Assembly: GCF_000968015.1 (NCBI RefSeq)
Contig: NZ_LACH01000017.1
Coordinates: forward strand, 372,001-436,000
DNA length: 64,000 nt
Reading direction: 5' to 3'
From: Pseudomonas fluorescens
GTDB lineage: Bacteria; Pseudomonadota; Gammaproteobacteria; Pseudomonadales; Pseudomonadaceae
In this document: positions 35,279 through 44,384 of the stretch, in pieces
Layout of the letters: each line of letters starts with the position of its first letter
Position numbering within the stretch: the stretch's first letter is position 1
The notes under the pieces: generated by a model
Told to the model about the DNA's origin: nothing
Databases searched by the model: none
The model's input: the letters and a program-made list of their open reading frames with translations, nothing else
Translations under genes and position numbers: made by a program

Positions 35279-37042
35279 TTAATGCCCGGACGAATCCTTG
35301 TGGTTGTCCAATGTTTCGAGCAACGCCACCTGCATCCGCGTGTGCACGCGGATGAACCAGCGCCAGAGCAGCGCCGCTACAGCGGCCGCGACGACGACGA
35401 TCAGCACCAGCAACTTGTTGGTCGGCAGAATACTGGCCGACAAGGCTGCCAGCAGCAGGAAAATCACCAGCAGCGAGAGGATCGGGATCACTTCGGCGAT
35501 CACCCGACGCACTCGCTGCGTGTGGCGGCCGGCCATCTCCGGCTTCACGCCCATCTCCGCCAACAGCATCGAGAGCGCCTTGAGCTTGCGATAGGCGGCG
35601 ATCAGGAACGGTAGCGACAACAGCAACGCCCCACCCCAGATCAACGCTTTCTGCCAGCTCGGGTCACTGATCCAGTCTTGCAGGTAAGCGGACATGCGCT
35701 CGGCGAAAAAAGCACCCGAGAAGAAGATCGCAATCACCAGCGCCAGATTGACTCCCACCTGCAACAGAATTCGCCGAATCATCGACGCCAGCAGCGCGCC
35801 CTCGCCCTGAGGCTGGATGCTGCGCAGCCATTCACCGTACATCCCCAATACCCTGCCCAGTCGCTTCGGCATCACTGCGGCAAGCTTGATCGACAGCGGA
35901 TCAGCCGCGCGGATCAGGTAAGGCGTCAGCAACGTGGTGATCACCGAGACGGCAACGGCGACCGGATAAAGGAAGTTGCTGGTGACCTGCAACGTCATGC
36001 CCAGCGCCGCGATGATGAAAGAAAATTCGCCAATCTGCGAAAGCCCCATCCCGACTCGAAGTGAGGTGCGTCCATCATTGCCAGCGATAAAGGCGCCAAG
36101 ACCGCAAGAAAACATCTTGCCCAGCACCACGGCCACGGTGATCACCGCAATCGGCCACGCGTACTGCAGCAGGATCATCGGATCGAGCATCAGCCCAATG
36201 GCGACAAAGAAGATCGCACTGAACAGGTCGCGAACCGGTTCGATCAAGCGCTCGATTTTCAGCAGTTGCCGGGATTCAGCCATGATCGCGCCAATCAGGA
36301 AGGCGCCGAGCACCATGCTGTACTCAAGTTTGACCACCAGCAAACAGAAGCCGAAACACAGGCCTAACACCGTGATCAGCAGCATTTCATTGCTTTCGAA
36401 CTTCGCCACGTAAGCCAGCAATCGCGGCACCAGCAGGATGCCGATGACCAGCGCGACGATCATGAACAGCGAGAGCTTGCCGACCGTGGAAAACACTTCG
36501 CCGGAACTGACCGTGCCGCTGACCGCGATGCTCGACAACAAGGCGATGATGCCGATGCCAAGGATATCCTCGACGATCAGCACACCGAAAATCAGCTGCG
36601 CAAAGCGCTCGTTCTTCATCTTCAGATCGTTGAGCGCCTTGACGATGATGGTGGTGGACGAAATCGCCAGAATCGCGCCGAGGAACAGCGAGTCCATGGT
36701 GTTCCAGTCGAACCAGCGACCGATCTCGTAGCCGATCCAGATCATCAGCACGATTTCCAGGAACGCCGCAATGAACGCCGTGGCACCGACCTTGAATAGC
36801 TTGCGCAGGCTGAACTCAAGGCCCAGACAGAACATCAGGAAAATCACCCCGAGTTCGGCGAGGGTTTTGATGGTTTCTTCATCGTGGATCAGGCTGAACG
36901 GCGGGGTGTGCGGGCCGATGATGAAGCCGGCGACGATGTAGCCGAGTACCACCGGTTGTTTGAAGCGATGAAACAGCACGGTCACCACACCCGCGATCAA
37001 CATGATCACTGCCAGATCTTGAATGAAACTGATGGCGTGCAT
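35279..37042 (-). CDS. CPA2-family cation:proton antiporter (KefB/YbaL-like)
   Basis: A 587-residue inner-membrane protein with about 12-14 segments in the Na+/H+ exchanger domain (residues 1-380) and a second membrane part near 425-580. Family landmarks are QPVVLGYIVAGFIIGPHTPPF near 32 and ELGVIFLMFCLGLEFSLRKL near 63. Unlike KefB/KefC and YbaL it has no NAD-binding RCK domain at the C terminus; instead there are extra membrane helices and a short basic tail. The ATG at 37042 lies after AAGGAG. A K+ or Na+ for H+ exchange role is a family inference. Confidence 0.9.
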   Translation of the reverse strand: MHAISFIQDLAVIMLIAGVVTVLFHRFKQPVVLGYIVAGFIIGPHTPPFSLIHDEETIKTLAELGVIFLMFCLGLEFSLRKLFKVGATAFIAAFLEIVLMIWIGYEIGRWFDWNTMDSLFLGAILAISSTTIIVKALNDLKMKNERFAQLIFGVLIVEDILGIGIIALLSSIAVSGTVSSGEVFSTVGKLSLFMIVALVIGILLVPRLLAYVAKFESNEMLLITVLGLCFGFCLLVVKLEYSMVLGAFLIGAIMAESRQLLKIERLIEPVRDLFSAIFFVAIGLMLDPMILLQYAWPIAVITVAVVLGKMFSCGLGAFIAGNDGRTSLRVGMGLSQIGEFSFIIAALGMTLQVTSNFLYPVAVAVSVITTLLTPYLIRAADPLSIKLAAVMPKRLGRVLGMYGEWLRSIQPQGEGALLASMIRRILLQVGVNLALVIAIFFSGAFFAERMSAYLQDWISDPSWQKALIWGGALLLSLPFLIAAYRKLKALSMLLAEMGVKPEMAGRHTQRVRRVIAEVIPILSLLVIFLLLAALSASILPTNKLLVLIVVVAAAVAALLWRWFIRVHTRMQVALLETLDNHKDSSGH

Positions 37043-37132
37043 GGCGTGGGGCTCCTTGGGTGACATTCCTCAATCGAAAGACGTAGGAAAGGTCTGTTCG
37101 AGCAGGGTAAAAAATCCACTTCCCGCGTGGGA

Positions 37133-37165
37133 GTTACCCTTGAGAGGGGGCTTTTGAAGGGTAAC
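37133..37165. promoter_or_regulatory. 9-bp inverted repeat between antiporter and thioesterase genes
   Basis: GTTACCCTT (37133-37141) and AAGGGTAAC (37157-37165) are perfect complements around 15 bases, in the 290-bp divergent gap. It could be an operator or a leader hairpin. I see nothing else definite in this gap. Confidence 0.45.
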
Positions 37166-37332
37166 ACCGCGACTTCTGGCAGAAAGGCGGTGCAATATAT
37201 GGAAACAGATCGATCCGGGCGTGACGGCAGCCACCCGCCCGGCGTCCCGATAACTGTTGGTTTGAAAAAGCTGACGAGGCCCCCGCAGAGGTGCCGCCCT
37301 CCCGAAATTCTGCCTTGAACCGTGAGAACGCT

Positions 37333-37815
37333 ATGGAACCCGGAAACGCACAACTGTCGATGACGGTATTGATGACCCCCGACATGGCCAACTTCTCTGG
37401 CAATGTCCACGGCGGTACCTTGCTCAAATACCTCGACGAAGTGGCTTACGCGTGCGCCAGCCGTTATGCCGGCCGCTACGTGGTGACCCTGTCGGTGGAC
37501 CAGGTGATTTTCCGCGAGCCGATTCATGTCGGCGAACTGGTGACCTTTCTGGCCTCGGTCAATTACACCGGCAACACCTCCATGGAGGTGGGCATCAAGG
37601 TAGTGACCGAAAACATCCGCGAGCGCTCGGTGCGCCACACCAACAGCTGCTTCTTCACCATGGTCGCCGTGGATGACGACCGCAAACCGGCTGTTGTCCC
37701 GCCACTGCAACCGCAGAACAGCGAAGACAAACGCCGCTTCATGCAGGCTCAGCAACGTCGGCAGATTCGTCAGGAACTGGAAAAGCGCTATCAGGACATC
37801 AAGGGCGACGCCTGA
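37333..37815 (+). CDS. Acyl-CoA thioesterase (YciA-like hot-dog fold)
   Basis: A 160-residue hot-dog-fold enzyme that hydrolyses acyl-CoA. The family signature is clear: MTPDMANFSGNVHGGTLLKYLDEVAYACASRYAG, containing the catalytic Asn/Asp-His-Gly-Gly region near residue 25, then TLSVDQVIFREPIHVGELV. The last 40 residues form a charged helix. The ATG at 37333 gives the family N terminus; the frame extends 14 codons further without a ribosome site. It is divergent from the antiporter gene and stands alone. Chain-length preference is unknown. Confidence 0.93.
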   Translation: MEPGNAQLSMTVLMTPDMANFSGNVHGGTLLKYLDEVAYACASRYAGRYVVTLSVDQVIFREPIHVGELVTFLASVNYTGNTSMEVGIKVVTENIRERSVRHTNSCFFTMVAVDDDRKPAVVPPLQPQNSEDKRRFMQAQQRRQIRQELEKRYQDIKGDA

Positions 37816-37851
37816 ACTGTTCAGTCAGTTTGATGTGGTTCTTGAGTGTGT

Positions 37852-37944
37852 CATCGCGAGCAAGCTCGCTCCCACAAGTGATCTACGACGGACACAATTT
37901 CTGTGTCCACTGAAGACCTGAGTGGGAGCGAGCTTGCTCGCGAT
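37852..37944. repeat. Two REP elements in outward arrangement
   Basis: REP copies at 37852-37876 and 37922-37944 with inward-facing GTGGG ends and a 45-bp spacer containing GACACA and TGTGTC half-sites. Confidence 0.85.
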
Positions 37945-37958
37945 GGGGTCTACGCCGT

Positions 37959-38831
37959 TCAGAGACTGATCGGTGTCGCCTCGAACCGCACCCGCGGGTG
38001 GGCAATCCGGTCCTGAGCCCGCACCAGTTCCAGCTCATAGCTGGAGCAAGCCTGGGTCTCCAGCAGCACTTCATGCACCGCCGATGCGGCGAATTCAAAA
38101 GCCGCCACCAGGCTATCGCCCAACAGCACGCGAGCCAGAAACAGTCCGGAGGTCAAGTCGCCGACGCCCACCGGCTGACGCGGGAACGCCAGCAGCGGAC
38201 GGCGCAGATGCCAGCTGTCTTCGGCCGTCACCAGCAACATCTCGAAAACATCCCCTGGTTTGCCCGGGTAGTCCAGATGCTTGACCAGCACAGCCTTCGG
38301 ACCGCGCACCAGCAGCGCTCGCGCCATGGCCAGGCAATCGAACAACGATTGCGGCTTGCGCCCCGAAAAACTGTCCAGCTCCAGCTGGTTCGGGCACATG
38401 AAGTCCGCCACGGCAGCCGCCTCCTCCAGCAGGAAATCGCTGACTTCCGCGGGCACGCTGCACCCCTTCTCCGGATGGCCCATCACCGGGTCACACAGAT
38501 ACAGTGCCTTGGGATTGATCGACTTGATCCGCGCCACACCGGTCAGGATCGCCCGGCCCTGGGCAGCACTGCCAAGATAGCCGGACAACACGGCGTCGCA
38601 GTTGCCCAGCTCGCCAATCGCCGCGATGCCTTCGACCAGGTCGGGAATCTGATGCGGCGCCAGCACTTCACCGGCCCACTGGCCGTACTGGGTGTGGTTG
38701 GAGAACTGCACGGTATTGAGCGGCCAGACATTCACCCCGACCCGCTGCATCGGGAAAACCGCGGCGCTGTTGCCAGCGTGACCGAACACCACGTGGGACT
38801 GGATGGCGAGCAGATGGGGCGTACGTTTCAT
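37959..38831 (-). CDS. pdxY: Pyridoxal kinase PdxY
   Basis: A 290-residue ribokinase-fold enzyme that phosphorylates pyridoxal to PLP in the salvage pathway. Landmarks are [26 protein letters not shown] at the N terminus (substrate site), [13 protein letters not shown] near residue 113, and the anion-hole/catalytic stretch [14 protein letters not shown] near 220 with the catalytic Asp. Length is normal for PdxY. It is single, divergent from a DUF3301 gene 120 bp away; a REP doublet lies after its stop codon. Confidence 0.95.
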   Translation of the reverse strand: MKRTPHLLAIQSHVVFGHAGNSAAVFPMQRVGVNVWPLNTVQFSNHTQYGQWAGEVLAPHQIPDLVEGIAAIGELGNCDAVLSGYLGSAAQGRAILTGVARIKSINPKALYLCDPVMGHPEKGCSVPAEVSDFLLEEAAAVADFMCPNQLELDSFSGRKPQSLFDCLAMARALLVRGPKAVLVKHLDYPGKPGDVFEMLLVTAEDSWHLRRPLLAFPRQPVGVGDLTSGLFLARVLLGDSLVAAFEFAASAVHEVLLETQACSSYELELVRAQDRIAHPRVRFEATPISL

Positions 38832-38951
38832 GCGCTGGGTTTTCCGTCAAACGATTGAAATTCAAGCCGCGCAGTATGCGACTAAACGCAGCCTGTACGA
38901 CAGACCGGCGACGCAGTTAAGCTGACACTATCTTGTTGGAGCAACGTGTTG

Positions 38952-39365
38952 ATGCTGACCCTTGGAAATATCTTCGTTCTGATGCTGCTTGCCACCGGTG
39001 GCGCGTGGTTGTGGCACAACCATGGCTTGCGCGAGCGTGCGCTGGAGCGGGTCAAGCTGCATTGCGCAAAGCTCGGAATCGAGCTGCTGGACGGCAACGT
39101 GGCCTTGAAGAAGCTCGCATTCATTAAAGACGCCAATGGCCGGCGGCGCCTCGCCCGTGTGTATAACTTCGAATTCACCGTGACCGGTGAAAGCCGTCAC
39201 AACGGCACAATCACCCAGTTCGGCGCCCACAGTGCGCAGATTGAGCTGGCGCCCTACCCGATGCCGTTCGACGACACGCCTGCGGTGGCCGATGTAGTGA
39301 AACCGCGCGCCGAGGTGATAGAGATGAGTCAGTGGCGGCAAGAACACACTAAATGGCGTCCTTGA
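38952..39365 (+). CDS. DUF3301-family membrane-anchored protein
   Basis: A 137-residue protein with one N-terminal membrane segment (LGNIFVLMLLATGGAWLWH) and a cytoplasmic domain with LHCAKLGIELLDGNVALKK and RVYNFEFTVTGESRHNG, matching DUF3301. The function is unknown. I choose the ATG at 38952, ten bases after GGAG; a GTG six bases earlier is too close to that site. The gene is convergent with the COG0523 gene, with a single base between the two stop codons. Confidence 0.85.
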   Translation: MLTLGNIFVLMLLATGGAWLWHNHGLRERALERVKLHCAKLGIELLDGNVALKKLAFIKDANGRRRLARVYNFEFTVTGESRHNGTITQFGAHSAQIELAPYPMPFDDTPAVADVVKPRAEVIEMSQWRQEHTKWRP

Positions 39366-39366
39366 T

Positions 39367-40338
39367 TCAAGTCGGGCTCGACCGGCAGTCGGCTAGCTCT
39401 CTTTGCAATGAATCAACATCCTGCGGCTCACTGAAAATCAGCTCGATACGCGAATCACGCCGCCATTCGCTGGGCTGCCAGTCCGGCACCGAGTTTTCCA
39501 GCGCATTTGCCGAAACCCAACCGTCGACACTGTGGATAACCAACTTTGCCCGTCGCCAGGCAAGGCTTTCAAGCCAACGGCCAACGAGCGTCGCATCGAA
39601 CCTCTGACTCGGATGCCAGCGCCACCCCACGCTCCAGCCGCCCTCCTGCTCCTGGCTCAAGCAAATTGGCAGCGCAGGATCGGTCCAGATGGCTGGCAGC
39701 TGTGCCAATCCTTTGGGCGCAACAAAGTTATCCACACCCGCTACAGCCTGAACCCCAAGCCCTGGTAACTCACTCAATGGCAACGCGGCTTGCTGCGCCC
39801 AGTACAACGGACGCGCCGGCAACTGTGCGGCGATTCGCTGACGATCAGCGTCGTCGATATTTTCGGCTTTATTCATCAGCAACAACCCGGCGCTCTTGAG
39901 CGCTTCCTGTTGCGCCACCGGCAGCGGTTTGCCAGCAGCCAGTGCCTGGGCGTCCAGCACCAGCACGCAGGGTTGAACAGCCAGCACGCCTTGCCACGGC
40001 GCCTCACTCAATTGCCTGAGCAATTGCGCCGGATGCCCCAGCCCGGAGGGCTCGATAAACAGCCGATCCGGCCGCGACTTGCGCAGCAAACGCCCGAGAC
40101 CGATCTGAAACGGCGCACCATTCACGCAACACAAACAGCCCCCGGCCACTTCACCCAGTGCGATACCATCGGCGTCCCGGGTCAGCAGCGCAGCATCGAG
40201 GCCAATCTGACCGAACTCGTTGATCAGCACCGCCCAACGCTCATTCGCCGGCCGCTGCGCCAGCAGGTGCTTGATCAGGCTGGTCTTGCCGGCGCCCAAG
40301 GGGCCCGCAATCACGTGAGTGGGAATGTTCTGCAACAT
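39367..40338 (-). CDS. COG0523 (CobW/YeiR-like) GTPase, first copy
   Basis: A 323-residue G3E GTPase of the COG0523 metal-chaperone family. The P loop GPLGAGKTSLIKHLL is near residue 12, the metal-binding CxCC appears as GGCLCCVN near 66, and the guanine-specificity NKAE is near 155. The C terminus has a reduced CobW_C domain. Members near Zur sites help supply zinc to enzymes under starvation. Only 26 bp separate its start from the divergent secreted-protein gene, and I see no Zur box there, so its zinc regulation is unproven. Confidence 0.88.
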   Translation of the reverse strand: MLQNIPTHVIAGPLGAGKTSLIKHLLAQRPANERWAVLINEFGQIGLDAALLTRDADGIALGEVAGGCLCCVNGAPFQIGLGRLLRKSRPDRLFIEPSGLGHPAQLLRQLSEAPWQGVLAVQPCVLVLDAQALAAGKPLPVAQQEALKSAGLLLMNKAENIDDADRQRIAAQLPARPLYWAQQAALPLSELPGLGVQAVAGVDNFVAPKGLAQLPAIWTDPALPICLSQEQEGGWSVGWRWHPSQRFDATLVGRWLESLAWRRAKLVIHSVDGWVSANALENSVPDWQPSEWRRDSRIELIFSEPQDVDSLQRELADCRSSPT

Positions 40339-40364
40339 GGTCGATGTTTTCTGAGGAGGTAAGG

Positions 40365-40721
40365 ATGCGGTTGATGGGATTGTCGTTGCTCCTGGCGCTC
40401 ACTTCAGGTGAGGCGCTGGCTCAAGCATGTGTGGTACATAGCACGGCTGCGAGACTTGACGTAAAAGTCTGCCAGCAGAACCGCAATATCCCGGAAAAAC
40501 TGTTCGCCGATGGATTCTGCCAACCGAACCTTCCTGGCCAGAAAGTCGAGGTACAGTACGTCGACCAATGCCCCACCGGCGCGTTCGGCGTGTGCAGCAA
40601 TGCCCAAGTCGCCAATATGCCTTACCGGCAGGATATTCACTATTATGGCGTGGCCACAGATGCGGCGTATTTGAAGCCGTTTTGTGAAGCCCAGAGCCAG
40701 GGAACCTGGCTCAAGCCGTGA
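40365..40721 (+). CDS. Small secreted six-cysteine protein, unknown function
   Basis: A 118-residue protein with a signal peptide (MRLMGLSLLLALTSGEALAQ), giving a mature part of about 98 residues with six Cys, suggesting three disulfides in the periplasm or outside the cell. A strong GAGGAGGT site precedes the ATG. I do not recognise a domain. It lies between two COG0523/DUF1826 zinc-homeostasis genes on the other strand, so a metal-related role is possible, but nothing in the sequence shows metal binding. Confidence 0.7.
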   Translation: MRLMGLSLLLALTSGEALAQACVVHSTAARLDVKVCQQNRNIPEKLFADGFCQPNLPGQKVEVQYVDQCPTGAFGVCSNAQVANMPYRQDIHYYGVATDAAYLKPFCEAQSQGTWLKP

Positions 40722-40725
40722 GCCG

Positions 40726-41376
40726 CTAGCTCAGCCAGTCGAGCGTCAGGATCAGCCGCCGCTCACCGGACGCAAGCTGTGGCGAGCGGTGAATAAGGCC
40801 GAAGCCTTCATTGCCATGCCATTTCTCGCCTTTGAGCAACGCGACTTCGCCGCTGGCGATCTGCTCTATCCGCGAATCGTCCTGGGGTTCGGTTTCGGCG
40901 TTGCCCAGTTGTCGGCGATCCATTACACCTTCCTTCAGCCACTGGCTGCCGATCCCGCAATACGTGGCGATCAACCGCACCGGCACATGATCGACGTGGA
41001 AACGCGGGCACATGGCCTTGTCCAGGACCCGCAAACGCAGCCCGACACGTTTGGCGCCCAGCAAACAGGCGAAAGCACTGACCAGCCAGGAGACGTCGGC
41101 GATGAAACCTTCGTAACCTTCGAGATCGCTGAAACCTGAGGCTAATCCGTGAAGATTAGGTTCGGTGTCATCGCTGGGCAGTTCCAGGACCAGCGACTCC
41201 GCCAACGGCTCGTTCAGCGACAGCAACAAACGCCCGAAATCAGCGATGTGCGCCGGCAGTTGGCGCTGCCAAACGGCGAGGTTTATGCCGTCATCCAGTA
41301 TTCGGGTCAGCGCTTGCGGCGTCTCACCTTGAACCTGATAAATGATCGGCCGCAGTTTCAGACTGGGAGCCAACAT
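40726..41376 (-). CDS. DUF1826 family protein
   Basis: A 216-residue cytoplasmic protein of the DUF1826 family. Recognisable parts are RVLDKAMCPRFHVDHVPVRLIATYCG near residue 115 and HRSPQLASGERRLILTLDWLS at the C terminus; together they recall a cupin/oxygenase-like His-x-Asp pocket, but no activity is established. In P. aeruginosa a DUF1826 gene is part of the Zur-regulated cluster. The start codon overlaps the stop codon of the upstream COG0523 gene (TGATG), so the two are translationally coupled. Confidence 0.87.
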   Translation of the reverse strand: MLAPSLKLRPIIYQVQGETPQALTRILDDGINLAVWQRQLPAHIADFGRLLLSLNEPLAESLVLELPSDDTEPNLHGLASGFSDLEGYEGFIADVSWLVSAFACLLGAKRVGLRLRVLDKAMCPRFHVDHVPVRLIATYCGIGSQWLKEGVMDRRQLGNAETEPQDDSRIEQIASGEVALLKGEKWHGNEGFGLIHRSPQLASGERRLILTLDWLS

Positions 41377-42584
41377 CAGGCTGCCGCCTCTTCATGCCAC
41401 GGGCCAAATGGATCCGGCAGCAATCGCCAGCCCTCGACGCCTATCGCCATTTCATCGTCGGTCAGCAGGCAATTGTCGAGTTCGCTGGTGAGTTGCGCGA
41501 AGTCGATGTTCTGGCCGATGAACACCAGCTCCTGGCGGCAATCGCCGGTGGTTGCAGTCCAGTTTTCCATGATCCCGGCGGTGCTTTCTTCGTCCTGCGG
41601 CCACTGGGTTTTCGGCACGAAACGCCACCAGCGCCCGGCGAAACCATGGCGCATCAATCCGCCGGCCTGGGACCAGCTACCGGCGTCCATGTGCTTGCTG
41701 GCCAGCCAGAAGAAGCCCTTGGAGCGCAGCAGTTTACCGTTCACCCACGGGCGGTCGATGAAGCTGAAAAAGCGCTGCGGATGAAACGGGCGGCGTGCTC
41801 GGTAGGCTGTCGAGGCGATGCCGTATTCCTCGGATTCCGGTACGTGCTCGCCACGCAATTCCTGTAACCAGCCCGGCGCCTGGGCGGCCTTCTCGAAGTC
41901 GAAACGACCGGTATTCAGGATCTTCGCCAAGGGAATTTCGCCCATGACCATCGGGATGATTTCCGCCTGGGCGTTAAGCCGCTCAAGGATCGCGATCAGC
42001 TCCTGGCGTTCGCTGCTGCTGATCAAGTCGATCTTGCTGATCAGAATCACGTCGGCGAATTCGATTTGCTCGATCAACAGGTCGGTGATCGAGCGCTCGT
42101 CCTCCTCGCCCAAGGTTTCACCACGGGAAGCGAGACTTTCGGCGGCCTGATAGTCGATCAGGAAGTTCATGCCATCGACCACCGTGACCATGGTGTCGAG
42201 CCGGGCGATATCGGCCAGGCTCTGCCCTTCCTCATCGCGAAAGGTGAAGGTTTCCGCCACGGGCAGCGGCTCGGAAATGCCGGTGGATTCGATCAATAAA
42301 TAATCAAAACGACCCTCCTTGGCGAGTTTGCTCACCTCTTCCAGCAAGTCTTCGCGCAAGGTGCAGCAAATGCAGCCATTGCTCATCTCCACCAGTTTTT
42401 CTTCCGCACGGTTCAGGGTGACATCGCGTTGGACTTCGCCGCCATCAATGTTGATTTCGCTCATATCATTGACGATCACGGCGACGCGCAGGTTGTCGCG
42501 ATTGCGCAGCACGTAGTTGAGCAGCGTGCTTTTGCCAGCGCCGAGAAAGCCCGACAGGACGGTTACGGGGAGACGATTGGGCAT
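41376..42584 (-). CDS. COG0523 zinc-response GTPase (ZigA/YciC-like)
   Basis: A 402-residue G3E GTPase. It has the P loop [13 protein letters not shown] near residue 10, the metal site [10 protein letters not shown] near 70, ESTGIS near 100 and a full CobW_C domain with RPFHPQRF near 266. Such proteins (YciC, ZigA) are zinc-starvation metallochaperones. A near-perfect Zur box lies 51-63 bp upstream and the DUF1826 gene is coupled downstream, matching the P. aeruginosa Zur cluster. The ribosome site is GAGGAAT. Induction under zinc limitation is well supported by family and operator together. Confidence 0.93.
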   Translation of the reverse strand: MPNRLPVTVLSGFLGAGKSTLLNYVLRNRDNLRVAVIVNDMSEINIDGGEVQRDVTLNRAEEKLVEMSNGCICCTLREDLLEEVSKLAKEGRFDYLLIESTGISEPLPVAETFTFRDEEGQSLADIARLDTMVTVVDGMNFLIDYQAAESLASRGETLGEEDERSITDLLIEQIEFADVILISKIDLISSSERQELIAILERLNAQAEIIPMVMGEIPLAKILNTGRFDFEKAAQAPGWLQELRGEHVPESEEYGIASTAYRARRPFHPQRFFSFIDRPWVNGKLLRSKGFFWLASKHMDAGSWSQAGGLMRHGFAGRWWRFVPKTQWPQDEESTAGIMENWTATTGDCRQELVFIGQNIDFAQLTSELDNCLLTDDEMAIGVEGWRLLPDPFGPWHEEAAA

Positions 42585-42634
42585 CAGGTATTCCTCACAA
42601 AGATGCCCGGTCGCAGTGTCGGGCTTAACTTGAT

Positions 42635-42647
42635 GTTATAGTATAAC
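42635..42647. promoter_or_regulatory. Zur box between the COG0523 gene and a secreted-protein gene
   Basis: GTTATAGTATAAC is a perfect odd palindrome matching the proteobacterial Zur site. On the minus strand it includes a TATACT -10 element, so bound Zur would block the COG0523/DUF1826 promoter. It lies 81-93 bp before the divergent secreted-protein gene. Confidence 0.85.
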
Positions 42648-42727
42648 AACACAATCAAGCCACTCTCCTCTTGCCCTCGATGACAAAGGGCACGATGCTC
42701 AAGCCCGTTCGGTCCGTGAGAAATCCT

Positions 42728-43105
42728 ATGCGTGTAGCCCTGAAAATAACGCTGATGAGCGTTTCGCTGCTGATTGCTGTCGACGCCTGGGCGCAAATCC
42801 CGAGCGTGGCCAAATGCACCCGAAGCGCCAATCTGCTGGCCTGCGTGGATGGCGACGGCAACGCCTACAGCGTCAACACCGTCGGAAGCACGATCTATCT
42901 GCGGGGCTACGAAACGGCCGGAAAACGCCATTGGGCGCAGACCAACAGCCGCTACGGACAACTCACGTTCTTCACCGGGCTCGCTTCCGACGGCGAGGCC
43001 TGGGTCGGCTACAACCGTCGCGTCGGCTGGACCACGATCAATCGGTTTTCCAGTTCCGGTGGCAGCAGCGGCAAATTCACCTGTAGCCGAATCGCCGGCT
43101 GTTAG
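42728..43105 (+). CDS. Small secreted protein with four cysteines, unknown function
   Basis: A 125-residue protein with a signal peptide (MRVALKITLMSVSLLIAVDAWAQ). The mature part of about 100 residues has Cys near the start (VAKC, LLAC) and at the end (FTCSRIAGC), likely two disulfides, and is rich in Tyr, Gly and Ser. I recognise no domain. It shares the Zur-box intergenic region with the COG0523 gene, so zinc-dependent expression is plausible. In P. aeruginosa this position is near dksA2, which is absent here. Its end overlaps the convergent amidase gene by four bases. Confidence 0.7.
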   Translation: MRVALKITLMSVSLLIAVDAWAQIPSVAKCTRSANLLACVDGDGNAYSVNTVGSTIYLRGYETAGKRHWAQTNSRYGQLTFFTGLASDGEAWVGYNRRVGWTTINRFSSSGGSSGKFTCSRIAGC

Positions 43106-44298
43106 GCCTGAATCTTTTTCTGCTCCTGCTGCCAGGCGACGTAACTGTTTACCGGCGGATTTTTCTGGAAATAGCGCTGTAATCCTTCGAACAAGCCATC
43201 GGCTACGGCCTGCTGGTGGCGCGCGGTGACCAGTCGCTGACTGTCGCGAGCGTTGGAGATGAAGCCGGTTTCCACCAGGATCGACGGTACATCCGGCGAC
43301 TTCAGCACCGCAAATCCCGCTTGTTCCACGCGCTTCTGATGCAATGTGGTGATGCCCGCCAGACTGCCGAGTACCGTGCTGCCCAACTGCAAACTGGCGG
43401 CGAGGGTCGCGTTCATCGACATGTCCAGAATCACCCCGGCGAGCATCGGGTCCTTATCCTTGAGGTTGAGCAGGCTCGTAGCGCCCAGCAGGTCCGCGCC
43501 GTTCTCACGTTGCGCCATGAAACGCGCCGTCGCCGAGGTTGCTCCACCCTCGGACAGGCAGTAGACCGAAGCGCCTGACGCGGTGAGACGCGGTGCGGCA
43601 TCGGCATGCACCGAGATGAACATGTCGGCGTTGTGCTTGCGAGCGATCTCCACACGCTTGCGCAGCGGGACGAAGAAGTCGTCGTTGCGCACCAGTTTCA
43701 CGTCGAAGCCCTTCTCGCGTTTCAGCCGTTTTGCCAACAGCTGGGCGATGGACAGCACCACGTCTTTCTCACGCTCACCTTTGGCGCCGACCGCGCCGGG
43801 GTCTTTGCCGCCGTGACCAGGGTCGACCACGACGATGATGTCGCGCTTGGGGTGATCCTTGTCGACGACCGCCTCGTGCGCAGCCGCCACTTGTAATGGC
43901 GCAGCCGTCTTCAGATCGAGTACCAGTCGATGACCCTGACCGTCCTGTGGCGGCAACAAAAAACTGGCGAGCTGCACCGGGCCACTGAGGTCGAGGACGA
44001 TTCGCGTATCGCCAACGCCAAATTGTCCTGAGCGGATAGAGCGAATCACGGTGTTGCTGAGCGCCAACTGACTGAAATCGCCACTGAGGTTGGCGCCACT
44101 CAGATCGATGATCAGCCGTTCGGGCGCGCTCAGGGAAAACGTCTTGTATTGCACCGGCCCGCTCAGATCGAACACCAATCGCAACTTGTCATCCGAACGC
44201 CAGAGCCGCGCATTGCGAATCTGTGTGGCCGAAACGCCAAACGGCAAAGCGAAGGCCGCGCTGGCCAGGATCAGGTTGAGCAAGTGACGTCTGTGCAT
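43102..44298 (-). CDS. N-acetylmuramoyl-L-alanine amidase (AmiA/AmiC-type), Zur-associated
   Basis: A 398-residue periplasmic zinc amidase that cleaves the bond between muramic acid and L-Ala in peptidoglycan. It has a signal peptide (MHRRHLLNLILASAAFALPFGVSA), an AMIN domain (about 30-140) and an Amidase_3 catalytic domain (about 170-390). The latter shows VVVDPGHGGKDPGAVG with the first zinc His, then FISVHADAAPR and VETGFISN. The ATG at 44298 fits the signal peptide. It corresponds to the amidase of the P. aeruginosa Zur cluster and shares a Zur-like box with folE2; it may replace or supplement a zinc-poor housekeeping amidase. Confidence 0.92.
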   Translation of the reverse strand: MHRRHLLNLILASAAFALPFGVSATQIRNARLWRSDDKLRLVFDLSGPVQYKTFSLSAPERLIIDLSGANLSGDFSQLALSNTVIRSIRSGQFGVGDTRIVLDLSGPVQLASFLLPPQDGQGHRLVLDLKTAAPLQVAAAHEAVVDKDHPKRDIIVVVDPGHGGKDPGAVGAKGEREKDVVLSIAQLLAKRLKREKGFDVKLVRNDDFFVPLRKRVEIARKHNADMFISVHADAAPRLTASGASVYCLSEGGATSATARFMAQRENGADLLGATSLLNLKDKDPMLAGVILDMSMNATLAASLQLGSTVLGSLAGITTLHQKRVEQAGFAVLKSPDVPSILVETGFISNARDSQRLVTARHQQAVADGLFEGLQRYFQKNPPVNSYVAWQQEQKKIQA

Positions 44299-44339
44299 GA
44301 TGAAAGCCTGTTCATAAAAAAGGCATGGTCGATTTAGAT

Positions 44340-44352
44340 GTAATAACATAAC
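44340..44352. promoter_or_regulatory. Zur-like box between the amidase and folE2 genes
   Basis: GTAATAACATAAC on the plus strand matches the palindrome at 42635 at 10 of 13 positions when read on the minus strand. It lies 42-54 bp before the amidase ATG and 33-45 bp before folE2. Confidence 0.7.
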
Positions 44353-44384
44353 ATAATGGATCGACTCCCACGATGGACCTGCTC

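Noticed and set aside
40339..40364. Zur box for the first COG0523 gene
   Set aside because: The 26-bp divergent gap contains only the ribosome sites; no GTTAT/ATAAC palindrome was found there.
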